Of a DNA stretch of 64,000 nt, positions 24,501-33,244 are shown piece after piece. The DNA lies in the NCBI GenBank assembly GCA_016647705.1, contig CM028328.1:37734501-37798500 (forward strand), written 5' to 3'. This stretch comes from Eucommia ulmoides (taxonomy: Eukaryota; Streptophyta; Magnoliopsida; Garryales; Eucommiaceae). The position numbers and the translations under genes are program-made. Numbering within the stretch: the stretch's first letter is position 1; each line of letters begins with the position of its first letter. The notes beneath the pieces were generated by a model. The model saw only the letters and a program-made list of their open reading frames with translations, was not told the origin of the DNA and ran no database searches.

Positions 24501-27500
24501 AGGTTCAGGAATGCGAACCCTCGAAGTAGGTTGTTCGGAGTCTCTAGCAAGAGCTCGGTACACAATGTTCCTCAAGCCGTCCAGCTCGCCTTAAAGATCA
24601 AGGTCTGACTTTTCCATCTGAGCATGATGGCTAGTGGATGTTGTGGCAACTAGGCCCATCTGTTCGATCAAGAAATCGATTTGGGGGGTTTGAGATGTCC
24701 CCTCCCCATTAGCATCGAGGCTTTGCAGAAAAGCTATGGCAGCGTCAATGCGGGCAACGCATTACTCAAGCGCATCGAGACGATCCTTCGTCAACATGGT
24801 TTTTCACAAACGTGATCAAGCAACGGATCGGTTTGTTGCTCTGATACCAACTGTCACGAGCCAACCTTTCGAGGCTGGAAAACAGACCGTGCGACGCTAA
24901 CTAGGGGATCACCTAATAGCAAGCCTGAAGATCAAAAGATCTTGAATAGCGGAAGTGCTTTTAATAGCAACAAGTTTCACTACAACAACACATGCTGGCA
25001 ATGTAGTGAAGAATACAATTACAATAACAACAATAATTGTATTAATATCAAAGATTACAAGGTGTGAAAGACTTGAATGACTTCAAGAGCATGTCCTCTC
25101 ACATAGTATTTTAAGCAAAAAAATACAAGTGAACATAATAGACATCATTATGTTCGAGTAGACATAATGGGGTCTTCTTACAAGAAATGAATGAAATAAA
25201 CTTAACTAAGCAAATCTAGTCTAGAAAACAAATGAAAAAGGTCACGGACAAGCGGCCATGTGCGAGAACAAGTATTGGACAAACTAAGACCGTAACACAG
25301 AGCATCAAGGCTACATCAATCTCTCTTATTCCTAAGAAGGAAGGTGCAAGTGCAGCCGAGTTTAGGGACCTCAGGACAATCAGTTTGGTCAAGTGCATTT
25401 ATAAATTATAGTCCTTGCTATTCAGCCAAAGAAGGTGATTAAATGACCTGATCTCCGAAGCTCAAAACGCCTTTGTGGGTGGTAGATTTTGGATGGAGTT
25501 ACCATTGCCATGAATGCGGGGAAGCTAGAATCAAGATCGATGTTCCTGGAGTTCTTTGTAAGCTTGATCTTGCGAAAGCTTACGATCATATTAACTAAGG
25601 TTTCTTGAAGCACTTTATTCGGAATATGAATTTAGGCAAGAGATGGATCGGTTGGTTTCATTAGTGTATTTCCACAACCCAGTTTTCAATCGTGGTAAAT
25701 AAGCATCTGACAAGTTTCTTTCTTAACTCCAAAGAGTTGAGACAGGGGGATATGATTTTTCTAGGCTTGTACCTCGTCTGGATGGAAGGGTTGAGTATGC
25801 TTGCAGATGAGTAGTTGATGTTTGACGAGTTCTTGGTTTCAGGGCTCTAGGTTGAGAGTTTTACATTTGTTGTTTGCAAATAATACTCTTCTTTTGTGTC
25901 AACCATGAGTGCTTCTTATGCATGTTTTGAGACATACATGCTTATGCATTGAGGCAGTTTTGGCTTGCTGGGTTAACCTTGGAAAATTTTTGATATTTTA
26001 GCTACCAAGTAGGTGGTATGGATTCTTTAGACTCAGCCTTGGGTTGTGGTGTGGGCTCCGTTCCGTGTAGATGCCTTGGACTTCCGTTAGGGGCGAAGTG
26101 CAAACCTAGTGTCACCTCCAAGTTGATGATCGAGATGTTTCAAAAGCATCTAGCAAAGTGGAAGTCCAGGTATCAATCCACGGGGAGAAAGCTTACTCTT
26201 ACCGAGAGGACATTGTCAAGCCTGCCATTGTAGGTGGTGAAAAGAAATTGGAGAAGATTTCGAGGAATTTTTTGTGCGAATGATTCGGAGGAAAGAAAGA
26301 TTCCTCTAATAAGGTGGAAGAAAGTGTTTCGTCCTTTACAAGAGGGTGATCTTGGTCCATAGTCTAAGATTGTTCAACCAAGCTTTTCTTGGCAAGTGTC
26401 TGTTATTTTGCATTTAAACCAGAGTGATTATGGATATGGGTGGTGATTGCTAGAATTGACACTAGCAGGATTAGGGTGGTCAGCAAGGTTGGTAGCAACA
26501 CGCATCGAGTGGGGACCTGGAAGGTAATCGCTAATATTGAGCAAGTGTCTTGACCATATGTCAGGTTTCAGATAGAACCCCTCGTTCATTTTTTTTTATC
26601 TTCTTCAAGGTTGGAAGGGGTAGAACAGTTGATGTCACTAGGAGTCATCAGCCTTTGATTCCATTGGCTTTTTCTAGGCATCCATAGAGGAAGCAGAATT
26701 AGCATAGTTTTAAAGGATACATTTTGACTTTACATTTCTTCAAATAATCCTTCATGCTTAATATATGCATTTTTTTAAGGGTTGTTATCCTAAAGGTGCT
26801 CAGGAAGAGGTAGATCTAAGAAAACGTAGGATGAGACTATTGAGAACAATCTGATTGCTTTGAGTTTGAAATTAACTGAAGGGGTGCCCCCTGAATGATA
26901 TGTATGGAGCGAAAGGATTCATGTAGCCGACCCTATTTAGGTGAGGAAAAGGCTTGGTTGTTGTTAGAGGTGATCAATTATGATAATGCCATACAAATGT
27001 ACAATCCATCAGTAGGACATAATGATCCTCATGTCTGCGTGTTTATATCTATTACAGAAAAAAAAAATGGTTCGGTTCGGCAAAAAGTGGTAATGGTCAA
27101 GGAATTCAGCGGAAGAGCCAGCCAACAAGTTTAACAAAATTTCAAACACAGGGGTCAAAGCTTTCAACATGCCAAATGAAGGAAAATGATCAGTTGGTTA
27201 TTATATCTTTTAATAGAACAGATTTGAGCCTCGATTTCATATCATCAAATATTTCCCGGTATAGAGAACTGAAAAATAGGGTGTAACTTTACCTGTCATG
27301 AGGGCAATGTCTTGCAACAGGGGTTTCTTTCCTTCGGCGAGTATTCCGGGGCATTTGACAACAGCAACATTAAGCATGCCTTCCCTTTTATTTGTGACCA
27401 GTACTTCCAGCACTTTCATTGAAATATCCTCAGCTATAATTAGCAGTGGAACGCTCAGTTGGCTAGTCTTTTCTAGCAAAGGAGCAATCTCCTTTACAGT

Positions 27501-30170
27501 TAAAATCTTTTGATCAGTCACCAGAACTTTAGCATTCACAAACTCCAGAGTTGATTTCTCGTGGTTTGTGATGAAATGGGGTGCCATATACCCTTTGTCA
27601 ATCTGTAGGCAAACAATGCCTGAATAAAAAAAAACATATATAGAAAGAATACAAGCCAGGGTCGGTTTTACGTGAAGAAACAAACTAGAAGAATAATGAG
27701 TAAAATGAAAAATAAGATTCAGAGAGCAATTCAACCTATCATAAAATTATGCCAATGGAAGTTCTCAAAATAATCAATATAAAGATTTATTATTGGTGAT
27801 AAAAAGAGGCATCACCCATTTCGGCATTCAAAGTAAATCAAGTTTTACCATGATCTAGATTTGATTAAAAATTTAAAACTAGCACCTCCTTCTACATAAG
27901 TTGTCAAAAAATCCTTAAACACACTAATCAAATAATACCTTCATTCCTTCTTCAACCGTAACAGATGTTTCAAATGATGATGAAGATTCAACAGAGATGA
28001 CTCCATCAGGTCCAATCTTATCAATAGCTTCAGCAATTAAGTTTCCAATGAATTCATCATTCCCAGCAGAAATCGAAGCTACAGCTACAGACAGAGAGAG
28101 GGAGAGAATAAATGTTAGTAAATTTTCTCAAGATAAATGACGATAACAGAAAATGTACCTTTTATATCATCCATTCCTTTAACAGGAACACTTTTTTCCT
28201 TCAACATTTTAACCAATTCTTTTACAGTTTTCTCCATTCCTTTCTTCAAAAAAACAGGGCTAGCCCCAAAAGCAATAGCCAACAACCCAGATCTGATCAT
28301 TTCGCGAGCCAAAATTATAGCAGTAGTAGTACCATCTCCAGCTAAATCATTTGTCCTAGTCGCAACCTACAAAAAAAAAAAAAAAAAAAAGACTACAAAC
28401 CATATAAAATAGCCGAAAATGAGAATATTGTGTTTAATGATGAGAACTAACCTCCTGGATTAGCACTGCCCCTGCATTTTCCATAGTATCTGAAAGTTCA
28501 ATTGATTTAGCAATTGTAACACCATCATTAACAACTTTAAGCCCACCAGATTCAGAGAGAATAACGTTGCGTCCTGCACGACTCAACATAGTACAATTAA
28601 GGAAAAACAATGATCTTATCATTGGAGTGAATTCAAATGTGCAACCATGTAAAGGAGCAAAACATGAAAACTTTACTTTCTTTTTTACCACGTTATAGGA
28701 AGGGTCATTAAGAAGACAACACCCATGTCCAAGCACCCATAACGAGGAAACATCTCCTCAAAAGAAGGTTTAGAAAACACAAACAATAATAAGAAGGATT
28801 AAAACCACTTATCCACAATAGTAACATGTACTAAAAAAAAAAGGAAAATATTGTTTAAATCCAAGTAACCCAACTCAACATCCCTTAAGCTCTTTATTCC
28901 ATTCCTTTCAAAGGCAGCCAAAAGAATAGATGTCCATTTTTCCCACGAACTATTGCTCAGGCAGCCTACATGCTAACAACTCTTTACATGTCCTTGGCAA
29001 GCAGAAATTCAAAGCAAGAACTGAAAATATCAAACCCACATTTCTATAGCCGCCAAACAGAAGAGGAATAAGAGGTTAATCAACTCCTCCCATACATATA
29101 GAGCATCTTGCGCAACCTGTATCCTTCATAGGTGATACAACGGAGAATTGGACTTATATGTGGGTTCAAGGATCCCAATTGTCAATTTGAACAAACAATT
29201 TTGGGTTAGGGACCGTGGTGTTGCATATAGTATCACAATGTCGTATTGACACAAAAAAAAGAACAAAACAGTGATTTTATTCATTTTTATATTTTTTTTG
29301 GTTTACATCAATTGTGGAAATAATAGTACAACTGTACGAGTTAGGATGAGATACTTGAATTAATCAAAGAAAGATATGGAGTTACCTAATATTTAGGAAA
29401 TCGATTAAATCGGAACAACAATACCTACAAAGAGAAAGATCTATCGGTACTTTTTTTATCTTTTATTTTGGCACATGTTTCAGTGAGAGATAAATGTGGA
29501 GAAAAAGAGGGAGAAAATAGGATGAGAAGTTACAACATTGTAACTTTCGAGAAAGTTCCGTTCAACCATTCCCCTTTGTCCAGGCTATTCCCACCCCACC
29601 ACCCAAGAATTTAATTACTTCAGTTTATACCATGAAATAATTGACCAATGCAACCAAAATACTAGCTTTGAGTTATATATAAGAGAACAGAAACAATGCA
29701 AGCATTCACACCCCTAAAAAATAACAATTAACCTCAGACAGAAATCAACAAGACAGGAATAGATACCTCTAGGTCCTAGGGTAACAGAGACAGCATCAGC
29801 AAGCTTATTAATACCAGCTAATAAGGCATTCCTGCATTCTTTATCATATGATATCCTTTTCGGTCCCGACTTAACCACAAATTTGTTCACATTCTTTGTA
29901 TTCTTCGATAACCCAGGAACTCTATTCTTTATATTAAACTCCTGAGAAAAATGATTTGGGTATAAATAAATAATATTTAAATCAAAATGCCTCATAATAA
30001 ATGTGTGTAAAGAGAGCGGAGAAACATAGATGAAGAGGGTGTGAGATAGAGATATAGAAGAAACTTACCGAGAACGAAGTTTTTGAAGGCAAGAAGAGAG
30101 GTGAAGAAAATGAAACAGACATCCGAACTGTTCCAAAGGTTACCGCCTGCATTGATTTCTCTGAAACCAT
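12302..30170 (-). CDS. CPN60A2: Plastid chaperonin 60 subunit alpha-2, nine coding exons
   Basis: Type I (GroEL-like) chaperonin that folds proteins with ATP, as part of the CPN60 complex in the plastid stroma. Nine exons join, with GT-AG introns and matching phases, to 1803 bases, i.e. 600 residues plus stop: 30170-30069, 29941-29767, 28573-28452, 28366-28159, 28084-27939, 27602-27293, 20812-20562, 13465-13265, 12589-12302. A Ser/Phe-rich N-terminus of about 35-50 residues fits a transit peptide. The body has [26 protein letters not shown] (nucleotide binding), the [11 protein letters not shown] aspartate and [10 protein letters not shown]. The tail [15 protein letters not shown] and [13 protein letters not shown] resemble the alpha-2 rather than alpha-1 or beta paralogues. 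Introns 6 and 7 are 6480 and 7096 bp, filled with transposons, yet the frame is intact. Expression is not shown by the sequence. Confidence 0.93.
12590..13264 (-). other. CPN60A2: CPN60A2 intron 8
   Basis: A 675-bp intron with an ACAACACAAACA-rich stretch (12980-13075). No element ends or gene are seen. Confidence 0.8.
13265..13465 (-). CDS. CPN60A2: CPN60A2 coding exon 8
   Basis: It encodes [20 protein letters not shown] to HIGADIVAM, including the catalytic-loop aspartate in IEDAKNAT and the GIVPGGG nucleotide loop. 201 bases, phase 0 at both ends, acceptor TGGTTAG, donor GTATGA. Confidence 0.94.
13813..14187. repeat. 188-bp tandem duplication in intron 7
   Basis: The block starting TTCTTTACAAAATTATTTT at 13813 recurs at 14001 and both copies end AGGGTTATAATGTGG. 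Only a handful of differences were seen (for example CGTAAG/CATAAG and GATATG/GATACG), so the duplication is recent. Confidence 0.93.
14360..15509. mobile_element. MULE-like element in CPN60A2 intron 7
   Basis: The left end (GGGTTTTTAATACTTTGCAC, then AGTTTGGCC and CATAGTTTTGATTT) matches the reverse complement of the right end (TGGTTTTGACACTTCGCAC, AGTTTGGCC, TATAGTTTTAATTT) over about 85 bases. Related inverted segments also occur inside, near 14580-14625 and 15250-15310, so it may be two 265-bp elements around a 620-bp core. Flanking nine-base T-rich strings (AATTTTTTA and ATTTCTTTT) are similar but not identical, so the target duplication is unproven. Confidence 0.55.
15003..15240 (-). 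pseudogene. Possible captured gene fragment inside the MULE-like element
   Basis: A GC-richer segment between the inverted repeats keeps a minus-strand frame open for 76 codons (15236-15006), with a CSTC pair and [10 protein letters not shown] near its end. Composition differs from the flanking AT-rich intron. I do not recognise the family. Capture is inferred only from position and composition. Confidence 0.3.
15930..16126. repeat. Copy 1 of a roughly 200-bp duplicated host sequence
   Basis: It contains AGTTGGATAAGGGCTCCAAC, AAGCCTACAAATATAAAAG and CCTATGTTCATTGAGGCAT, matched in order by 20164-20400 with scattered changes. The two copies flank the chromovirus, so the duplication predates that insertion. 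Confidence 0.75.
16127..16364 (+). repeat. 5' LTR, truncated at its 3' end
   Basis: It begins TGATGGGGATCTAAGG and follows the 3' LTR through GATTAATTGATTATTG, then departs from it. A TATATAATGAG promoter-like box and GTAGCCGTTATT repeats are shared with the other LTR. Confidence 0.9.
16365..19834 (+). pseudogene. pol remnant: PR-RT-RH-INT-chromodomain
   Basis: Order along the DNA: protease ([17 protein letters not shown], 16450-16520); RT from about 16940 ([40 protein letters not shown] near 17540); RNase H ([28 protein letters not shown], 17960-18120); zinc-binding integrase head (CRTCQLAKA, 18640); integrase core ([21 protein letters not shown], 18735-19035); chromodomain ([26 protein letters not shown], 19635-19740). 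Stops or shifts occur near 16624, 17167, 17401, 17500, 18122, 18422 and 19168. It would need repair to encode anything. Confidence 0.88.
19835..20158 (+). repeat. 3' LTR
   Basis: 324 bp from TGATGGGGATC to CTCCTTCATCA. The purine-rich CCGGGGAGAAT just before it is the polypurine tract. Confidence 0.92.
20164..20400. repeat. Copy 2 of the duplicated host sequence
   Basis: Partner of 15930-16126. It includes TCAGTTGGACAAGGGCTCCA and CCTATATTCATTGAGGCAT, then continues into unique intron towards exon 7. Confidence 0.75.
20562..20812 (-). CDS. CPN60A2: CPN60A2 coding exon 7
   Basis: It encodes [20 protein letters not shown] and on to [16 protein letters not shown], bridging apical and intermediate domains. 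Acceptor ATAATCAG, donor GTTTGC. It lies 6.5 kb from exon 6 and 7.1 kb from exon 8 because of transposon insertions. Confidence 0.94.
21200..22113 (+). pseudogene. LINE (L1-type) ORF2 fragment, left half
   Basis: Plus-strand non-LTR retrotransposon, interrupted at 22113. The clearest block is near 22015-22085, where the frame reads [20 protein letters not shown], the plant L1 segment usually reading GPDGFT...FWQHCWDVI. Upstream, [10 protein letters not shown] near 21940 fits the same ORF. The left limit is vague. Several stops and shifts are present. Confidence 0.65.
22545..23689 (-). pseudogene. Protease remnant and unrecognised 3' coding-like region
   Basis: Leftwards from 23600 the frame reads parts of an aspartic protease ([30 protein letters not shown]), then continues as a 173-codon open stretch from 23312 to 22791. 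That stretch (for example [18 protein letters not shown]) does not look like RT, RNase H or integrase. It may be a fusion across the deletion of pol or a captured sequence. I do not recognise it. Confidence 0.5.
23690..24797 (-). pseudogene. gag of the gag-only element
   Basis: It starts at the ATG at 24797 ([11 protein letters not shown], then a stop) and continues in the same frame from 24575. Recognisable gag blocks: [35 protein letters not shown] and [20 protein letters not shown] frame change near 24080 leads to a zinc knuckle [13 protein letters not shown] at about 23730-23770. Broken by at least two stops and one shift. Confidence 0.78.
25303..26640 (+). pseudogene. LINE (L1-type) ORF2 fragment, right half
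   Basis: Continuation of the LINE after the LTR element. Blocks in order: [12 protein letters not shown] with [12 protein letters not shown] (about 25315-25410), [11 protein letters not shown] (25725), [11 protein letters not shown] (25865-25900, where the catalytic FADD motif reads FANN), [13 protein letters not shown] with [16 protein letters not shown] (26070-26230). Multiple stops and shifts; inactive. Together with 21200-22113 it makes one LINE copy. Confidence 0.78.
26775..26985 (+). pseudogene. RTE-type LINE 3' tail
   Basis: The plus-strand frames read fragments ending [11 protein letters not shown] near 26905-26940, matching the conserved C-terminal end of plant RTE LINEs (W-R-x-x-I-H-V-A-D-P), followed by a GGTTGTTGTT run. 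Short and degenerate; distinct from the L1-type LINE beside it. Confidence 0.55.
27293..27602 (-). CDS. CPN60A2: CPN60A2 coding exon 6 (apical domain)
   Basis: It begins [20 protein letters not shown] and ends [10 protein letters not shown], covering the substrate-binding apical domain, with [10 protein letters not shown] and [10 protein letters not shown]. Acceptor CTACAG, donor GTAAAG; the final codon is split after its first base. Confidence 0.94.
27939..28084 (-). CDS. CPN60A2: CPN60A2 coding exon 5
   Basis: It encodes [16 protein letters not shown] and [14 protein letters not shown], ending VTVEEGMK. The upstream intron is 74 bp; the acceptor could be read at two adjacent CTGTAG copies and the frame picks the one ending at 28085. 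Confidence 0.92.
28159..28366 (-). CDS. CPN60A2: CPN60A2 coding exon 4
   Basis: It encodes [20 protein letters not shown], with the conserved DGTTT nucleotide-binding motif. The acceptor is TTTTGTAG after a long T run, the donor GTACAT. Intron 3 upstream is only 85 bp. Confidence 0.94.
28452..28573 (-). CDS. CPN60A2: CPN60A2 coding exon 3
   Basis: It encodes [17 protein letters not shown] and [18 protein letters not shown], equatorial-domain sequence. Donor GTTAGT. The split glycine codon (G|GA) joins exon 2 correctly. Confidence 0.93.
28574..29766 (-). other. CPN60A2: CPN60A2 intron 2
   Basis: A 1193-bp AT-rich intron. No element ends or gene are seen. Confidence 0.75.
29767..29941 (-). 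CDS. CPN60A2: CPN60A2 coding exon 2
   Basis: The acceptor TTTTCTCAG precedes GAGTTTAATA and the donor is GTATCT after CCTAGAG. It encodes the start of the mature protein: [18 protein letters not shown] and [13 protein letters not shown], the apical start of the equatorial domain. Confidence 0.92.
30069..30170 (-). CDS. CPN60A2: CPN60A2 coding exon 1 (start, transit peptide)
   Basis: It starts at the ATG at 30170 ([17 protein letters not shown]), ends TTCTCG before GTAAGT, phase 0, 34 codons. Ser/Thr-rich with few acidic residues after the first five, as in plastid targeting peptides. An internal Met at residue 17 is an alternative start. Confidence 0.85.
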
Positions 30171-31625
30171 CTACCGAAGGTTTTCAAGAGTTCATATTGC
30201 AAGGAATCTAATGAGTCCGCTCTCTGAGACTGAGGTTACCTGCCCCAAAACCAAAACCTGTGTTCACAAATTAGATTAGATGCAAAAAAAATGAACGAAA
30301 TGACAACATGAACTATATTCTTTCAGCTAGCAATTTGCAAGGGCCAAGCAGCCCATCAGCCAGATTGGCTAAATCCAAAAATACACAAGCTTGGTTTTTA
30401 AGGGAAAAAATAAAATAAAATATTCTACCACTATGGGGTCTTGGGCCATTGGTCAATCCAGAATAATTTGAACCGCATAACACATATGGTCTGGCCCCAA
30501 GGCCATTTGTCTACCCTTAGGCATAACGTCATGAACATTCAATGGCTGAAAAACATTATTCTTAATACCACCAAAAATAAACTATGTTCACACACAAGCC
30601 TGGGATGCTCAAGTGAATGCATCGTTCAAGAATAATTATGGGGTGACACTTCAACATGTCCAATATCTAAGTTGGAGATTTACCACAAGTATTCAAAAAG
30701 TGACCCATCAAAGAGCACTTAGCTTCACATTTCTATCTATATTAAAAAGACAGAGGACTTTACTTCTAATTACATTCTTTAATAAAACAAACAAGAAGAC
30801 TGCAGAAATCGCTGTCTCCTCCCCTCTCTCACAGGTTCTAACATCTCTATTTGGCACTAGTTTATTCCATTCTCTCTGCGAGCCCTTTCAAATAACTCTC
30901 GTTCTCCTCGGAGAATTTATCTCCCATATTCATTGAAAGTTAGAACAATTAATATGTTCTTTTTTGAAAACTAGTCAAAATTCACATTCCATGCCTTGCG
31001 GTGCTCAAACTATTCCACAATCCCAATATCTGATGTCGAAGGTTTAGTGACAACATTGGCATTCAACTGCCCACTACAGGGAGCCGGAAAAGTACAACAC
31101 AGCCCCACCATTGGTTTTCGTGTAATTTGAAATATACATAATACTGCGGATTTCATTTCTACTAACCTCTAAGGTACCAATTAATTTGTGGGATATCTAG
31201 AAGAATTTTGTTGAACAAAAGAACATGTTAGGCCAACTTTAAACTTTCCATCTTAATTGTGAGCCCTAAAAGTAAAGTTAAGCTTAAGAGGCAAGGAATG
31301 AAGAATACTATCTTAATGTCCTAAGAGAACAGTATAATCCGAGAACCAGATTCAATCATAAGGAATAAATTCACTATTAGAAATCCAAGACAATGTAAAG
31401 TACATGCCAAAAAAAGAAGAAGGAACAAGGCATTAAAAATCAGATTTATTAGATAGCATGGAAGAATAAAAAGCAAAATCACAAATTGTGATGGAACTAC
31501 AAAATTTCAGAGGTTTTTGTTTTAAACCCGTAGTGAATTGGGCTATGATTATTAATGTGATAAGTCATCGCCGACTGTTTTGAGGCGCCGGTGCCGTAGT
31601 GGCTGACCTTGTGGATAGGGTGATG

Positions 31626-31670
<45 letters not shown>

Positions 31671-31673
31671 CAC
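30171..31673 (-). other. CPN60A2: CPN60A2 5' leader and probable leader intron
   Basis: Upstream of the start codon the minus strand has an acceptor-like GGGGCAG at about 30242-30248 before GTAACCTCAG. An exon-like CTACGACA followed by GTGAGT sits at 31673, just before a (GA)n run. Together they suggest an intron of roughly 1.4 kb in the 5' leader. No long frame with known domains is present. Splicing is inferred from the motifs only. Confidence 0.45.
31629..31669. repeat. (GA)n microsatellite
   Basis: About 20 GA units; CT on the gene strand, immediately downstream of the proposed leader donor site. Confidence 0.95.
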
Positions 31674-32040
31674 TGTCGTAGCTAGGACGGGTCCTCCAGT
31701 TAGTCTGAAAGTGGAAAAGGTGGTGAGAGAGGACTACAGAAGGAGGGGAGTGAGAAATGAGATGGGGTGGTTCTCTTGAGAGGGGGCTGCGGCTGAGTAT
31801 TGAGGGAGAGAAAAATTGAAGGATAGGGTTCGGCGAGTAAAGTTAACTGCTATTGCGGGTAGTGATAGCAGGAGAGTGAGAACTGAGATGGTTGTTGAGA
31901 TGCTGCTGAGTATTGAAAGTGAAGAATTGAGCGATGGGTTTCAATGTTAAGCTGGCACTGCCGGTGATAGGGGTGGCAGCGGCGGCTTCGTGTGAGGGCG
32001 GGAATGGCGGGTTGTGGGCCGTTCTAGCCGTCGCAGGAGC
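31674..32040 (-). promoter_or_regulatory. CPN60A2: Proposed 5' leader exon and promoter-proximal region of CPN60A2
   Basis: On the minus strand this is C/T-rich with GC above its surroundings (CCGCCGCTGCCACCCC, CTCTCTCCCTC), as plant leaders often are, and ends CTACGACA|GTGAGT. Transcription start and TATA box were not assigned. Confidence 0.4.
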
Positions 32041-32667
32041 AAGAATTTTTGGTTAATACCATTCGCACTGTTTTTATTTTTCAAATTTCTTAAACGGGAG
32101 GATAATTTTTTATTCCGAAAGAATTTTATTTTATTTTTTTTTAGTATTGTTTGATTAAAAAAATTATTTTTATATAATTTATTATTTTATTCTCATATAT
32201 TATAAAAATAAATTAAAAATTTTATTATCAAATGTATAAATATAACTTTACTCTCTTCTTAAAAAAAATCTCCCCCAATTTTTCTTCATTTTCGGTAAAT
32301 TAGTATGAAAAAAAATATTTTAAAATTTGTGCATTCTCATTCCTATTTTTTTCCTTTTATTTTTCCAAGTTTTTTTTTCTTTTTCATTTTTCATCCTATT
32401 TTTTTTTTCTTATTCATCTTTTTTCTACCCAAACAAATGCACCCTTAGGGTATGTTTGGTTGAATGGAAAAAATGGTGAAAGGTGAAAAAATAAAAATTA
32501 AGGTCGCCAATCCCATGATTGAATCCCTCCCCATTTGCACATAGAACCCACAAATTCTTTGATCCTCCAATAACTATTTATCAATGGCCCCCTTTTGGGA
32601 TTCATTGATGAATAGCTAACGGCTCGAGTCATCAATTGATCCTCCAATGACTATTCATCAATGACCA
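32041..32667. other. AT-rich spacer with a possible small-transposon boundary
   Basis: No gene. Near 32420-32460 GCACCC-TTA-GGGTATGTTTGG places two inverted ends around TTA, as where two small PIF-type inverted-repeat elements abut. The other ends were not located. Confidence 0.35.
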
Positions 32668-33244
32668 TATTACCCTAGTGAGCTACCCAAGAGAGATGGT
32701 GAATTAGATAATTATAAAAAATTTAAACAATTTATATCTTTCAACATTTAATTAATCAAATAATCAATTTATTCTAAATCAATTATTATATTTATTACGC
32801 AGCGGATAAGTGTTTAAATATAAGTGCACATTCAAACAAAATATAAAGAACGTAAATAATGCAGTACACCAAGATATATCCTGGTTCAGTAAGCTAGCAT
32901 TGCTTAATCTAATCCTCCAAGCTCTACGAAAATTTGCAATAACTAAACTCTTTTGTTGGCCCAGTGATCTAGCCAAGAGAGGGGGTGAATTGGGTAGTTA
33001 TAAAAATTAAAGCAAATTATTATATTTTAATACTTAAATTTTCAAATAATTAATTTAATCCTAAATTAATTATTATCTTTATATGACAGCGGATAAGTGT
33101 AATTAATTCTAAGTGCACACATAAACAACAATAAATAAATAAAGTCATAAAGTAGAACACCACGATATATTCTAGTTCACCAAGCTACTCTTGACTAATT
33201 CAATCTTCCGAGCTCCACGGAGATTCGCAACCACTAAACCATTT
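32668..33244 (-). repeat. Two stacked partial SIRE-like LTR ends
   Basis: Two copies of the terminal 286-291 bases of the SIRE-like LTR (32668-32953 and 32954-33244) stand in tandem before the full LTR at 33245. Each stops at the same place, within ACTAAACC. The first copy is diverged and has a damaged TG end. Confidence 0.85.

Larger units (their letters stand above)
22114..25297 (-). mobile_element. Gag-only LTR retrotransposon inside the LINE
   Basis: Minus-strand element with LTRs at 22114-22537 (3') and 24852-25297 (5') and perfect 5-bp target duplications CAGAG at 22109-22113 and 25298-25302. The primer binding site TGGTATCAGAGCAA (24836-24849) and a CCCCCCC polypurine tract (22538-22544) are intact. 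Inside are gag, a CCHC knuckle and a partial protease; RT, RNase H and integrase are missing, so it would depend on another element for movement. Gag resembles chromovirus-type plant gypsy gag. Confidence 0.88.

Noticed and set aside
12302-30170. Bacterial or organellar groEL insertion
   Set aside because: Nine exons with canonical introns, a transit-peptide-like N-terminus and a plant alpha-2-type tail show a nuclear plant gene.
30441-30936. Plus-strand frames of 64 and 107 codons
   Set aside because: No recognisable motif, AT-rich, and inside the proposed leader intron on the opposite strand.
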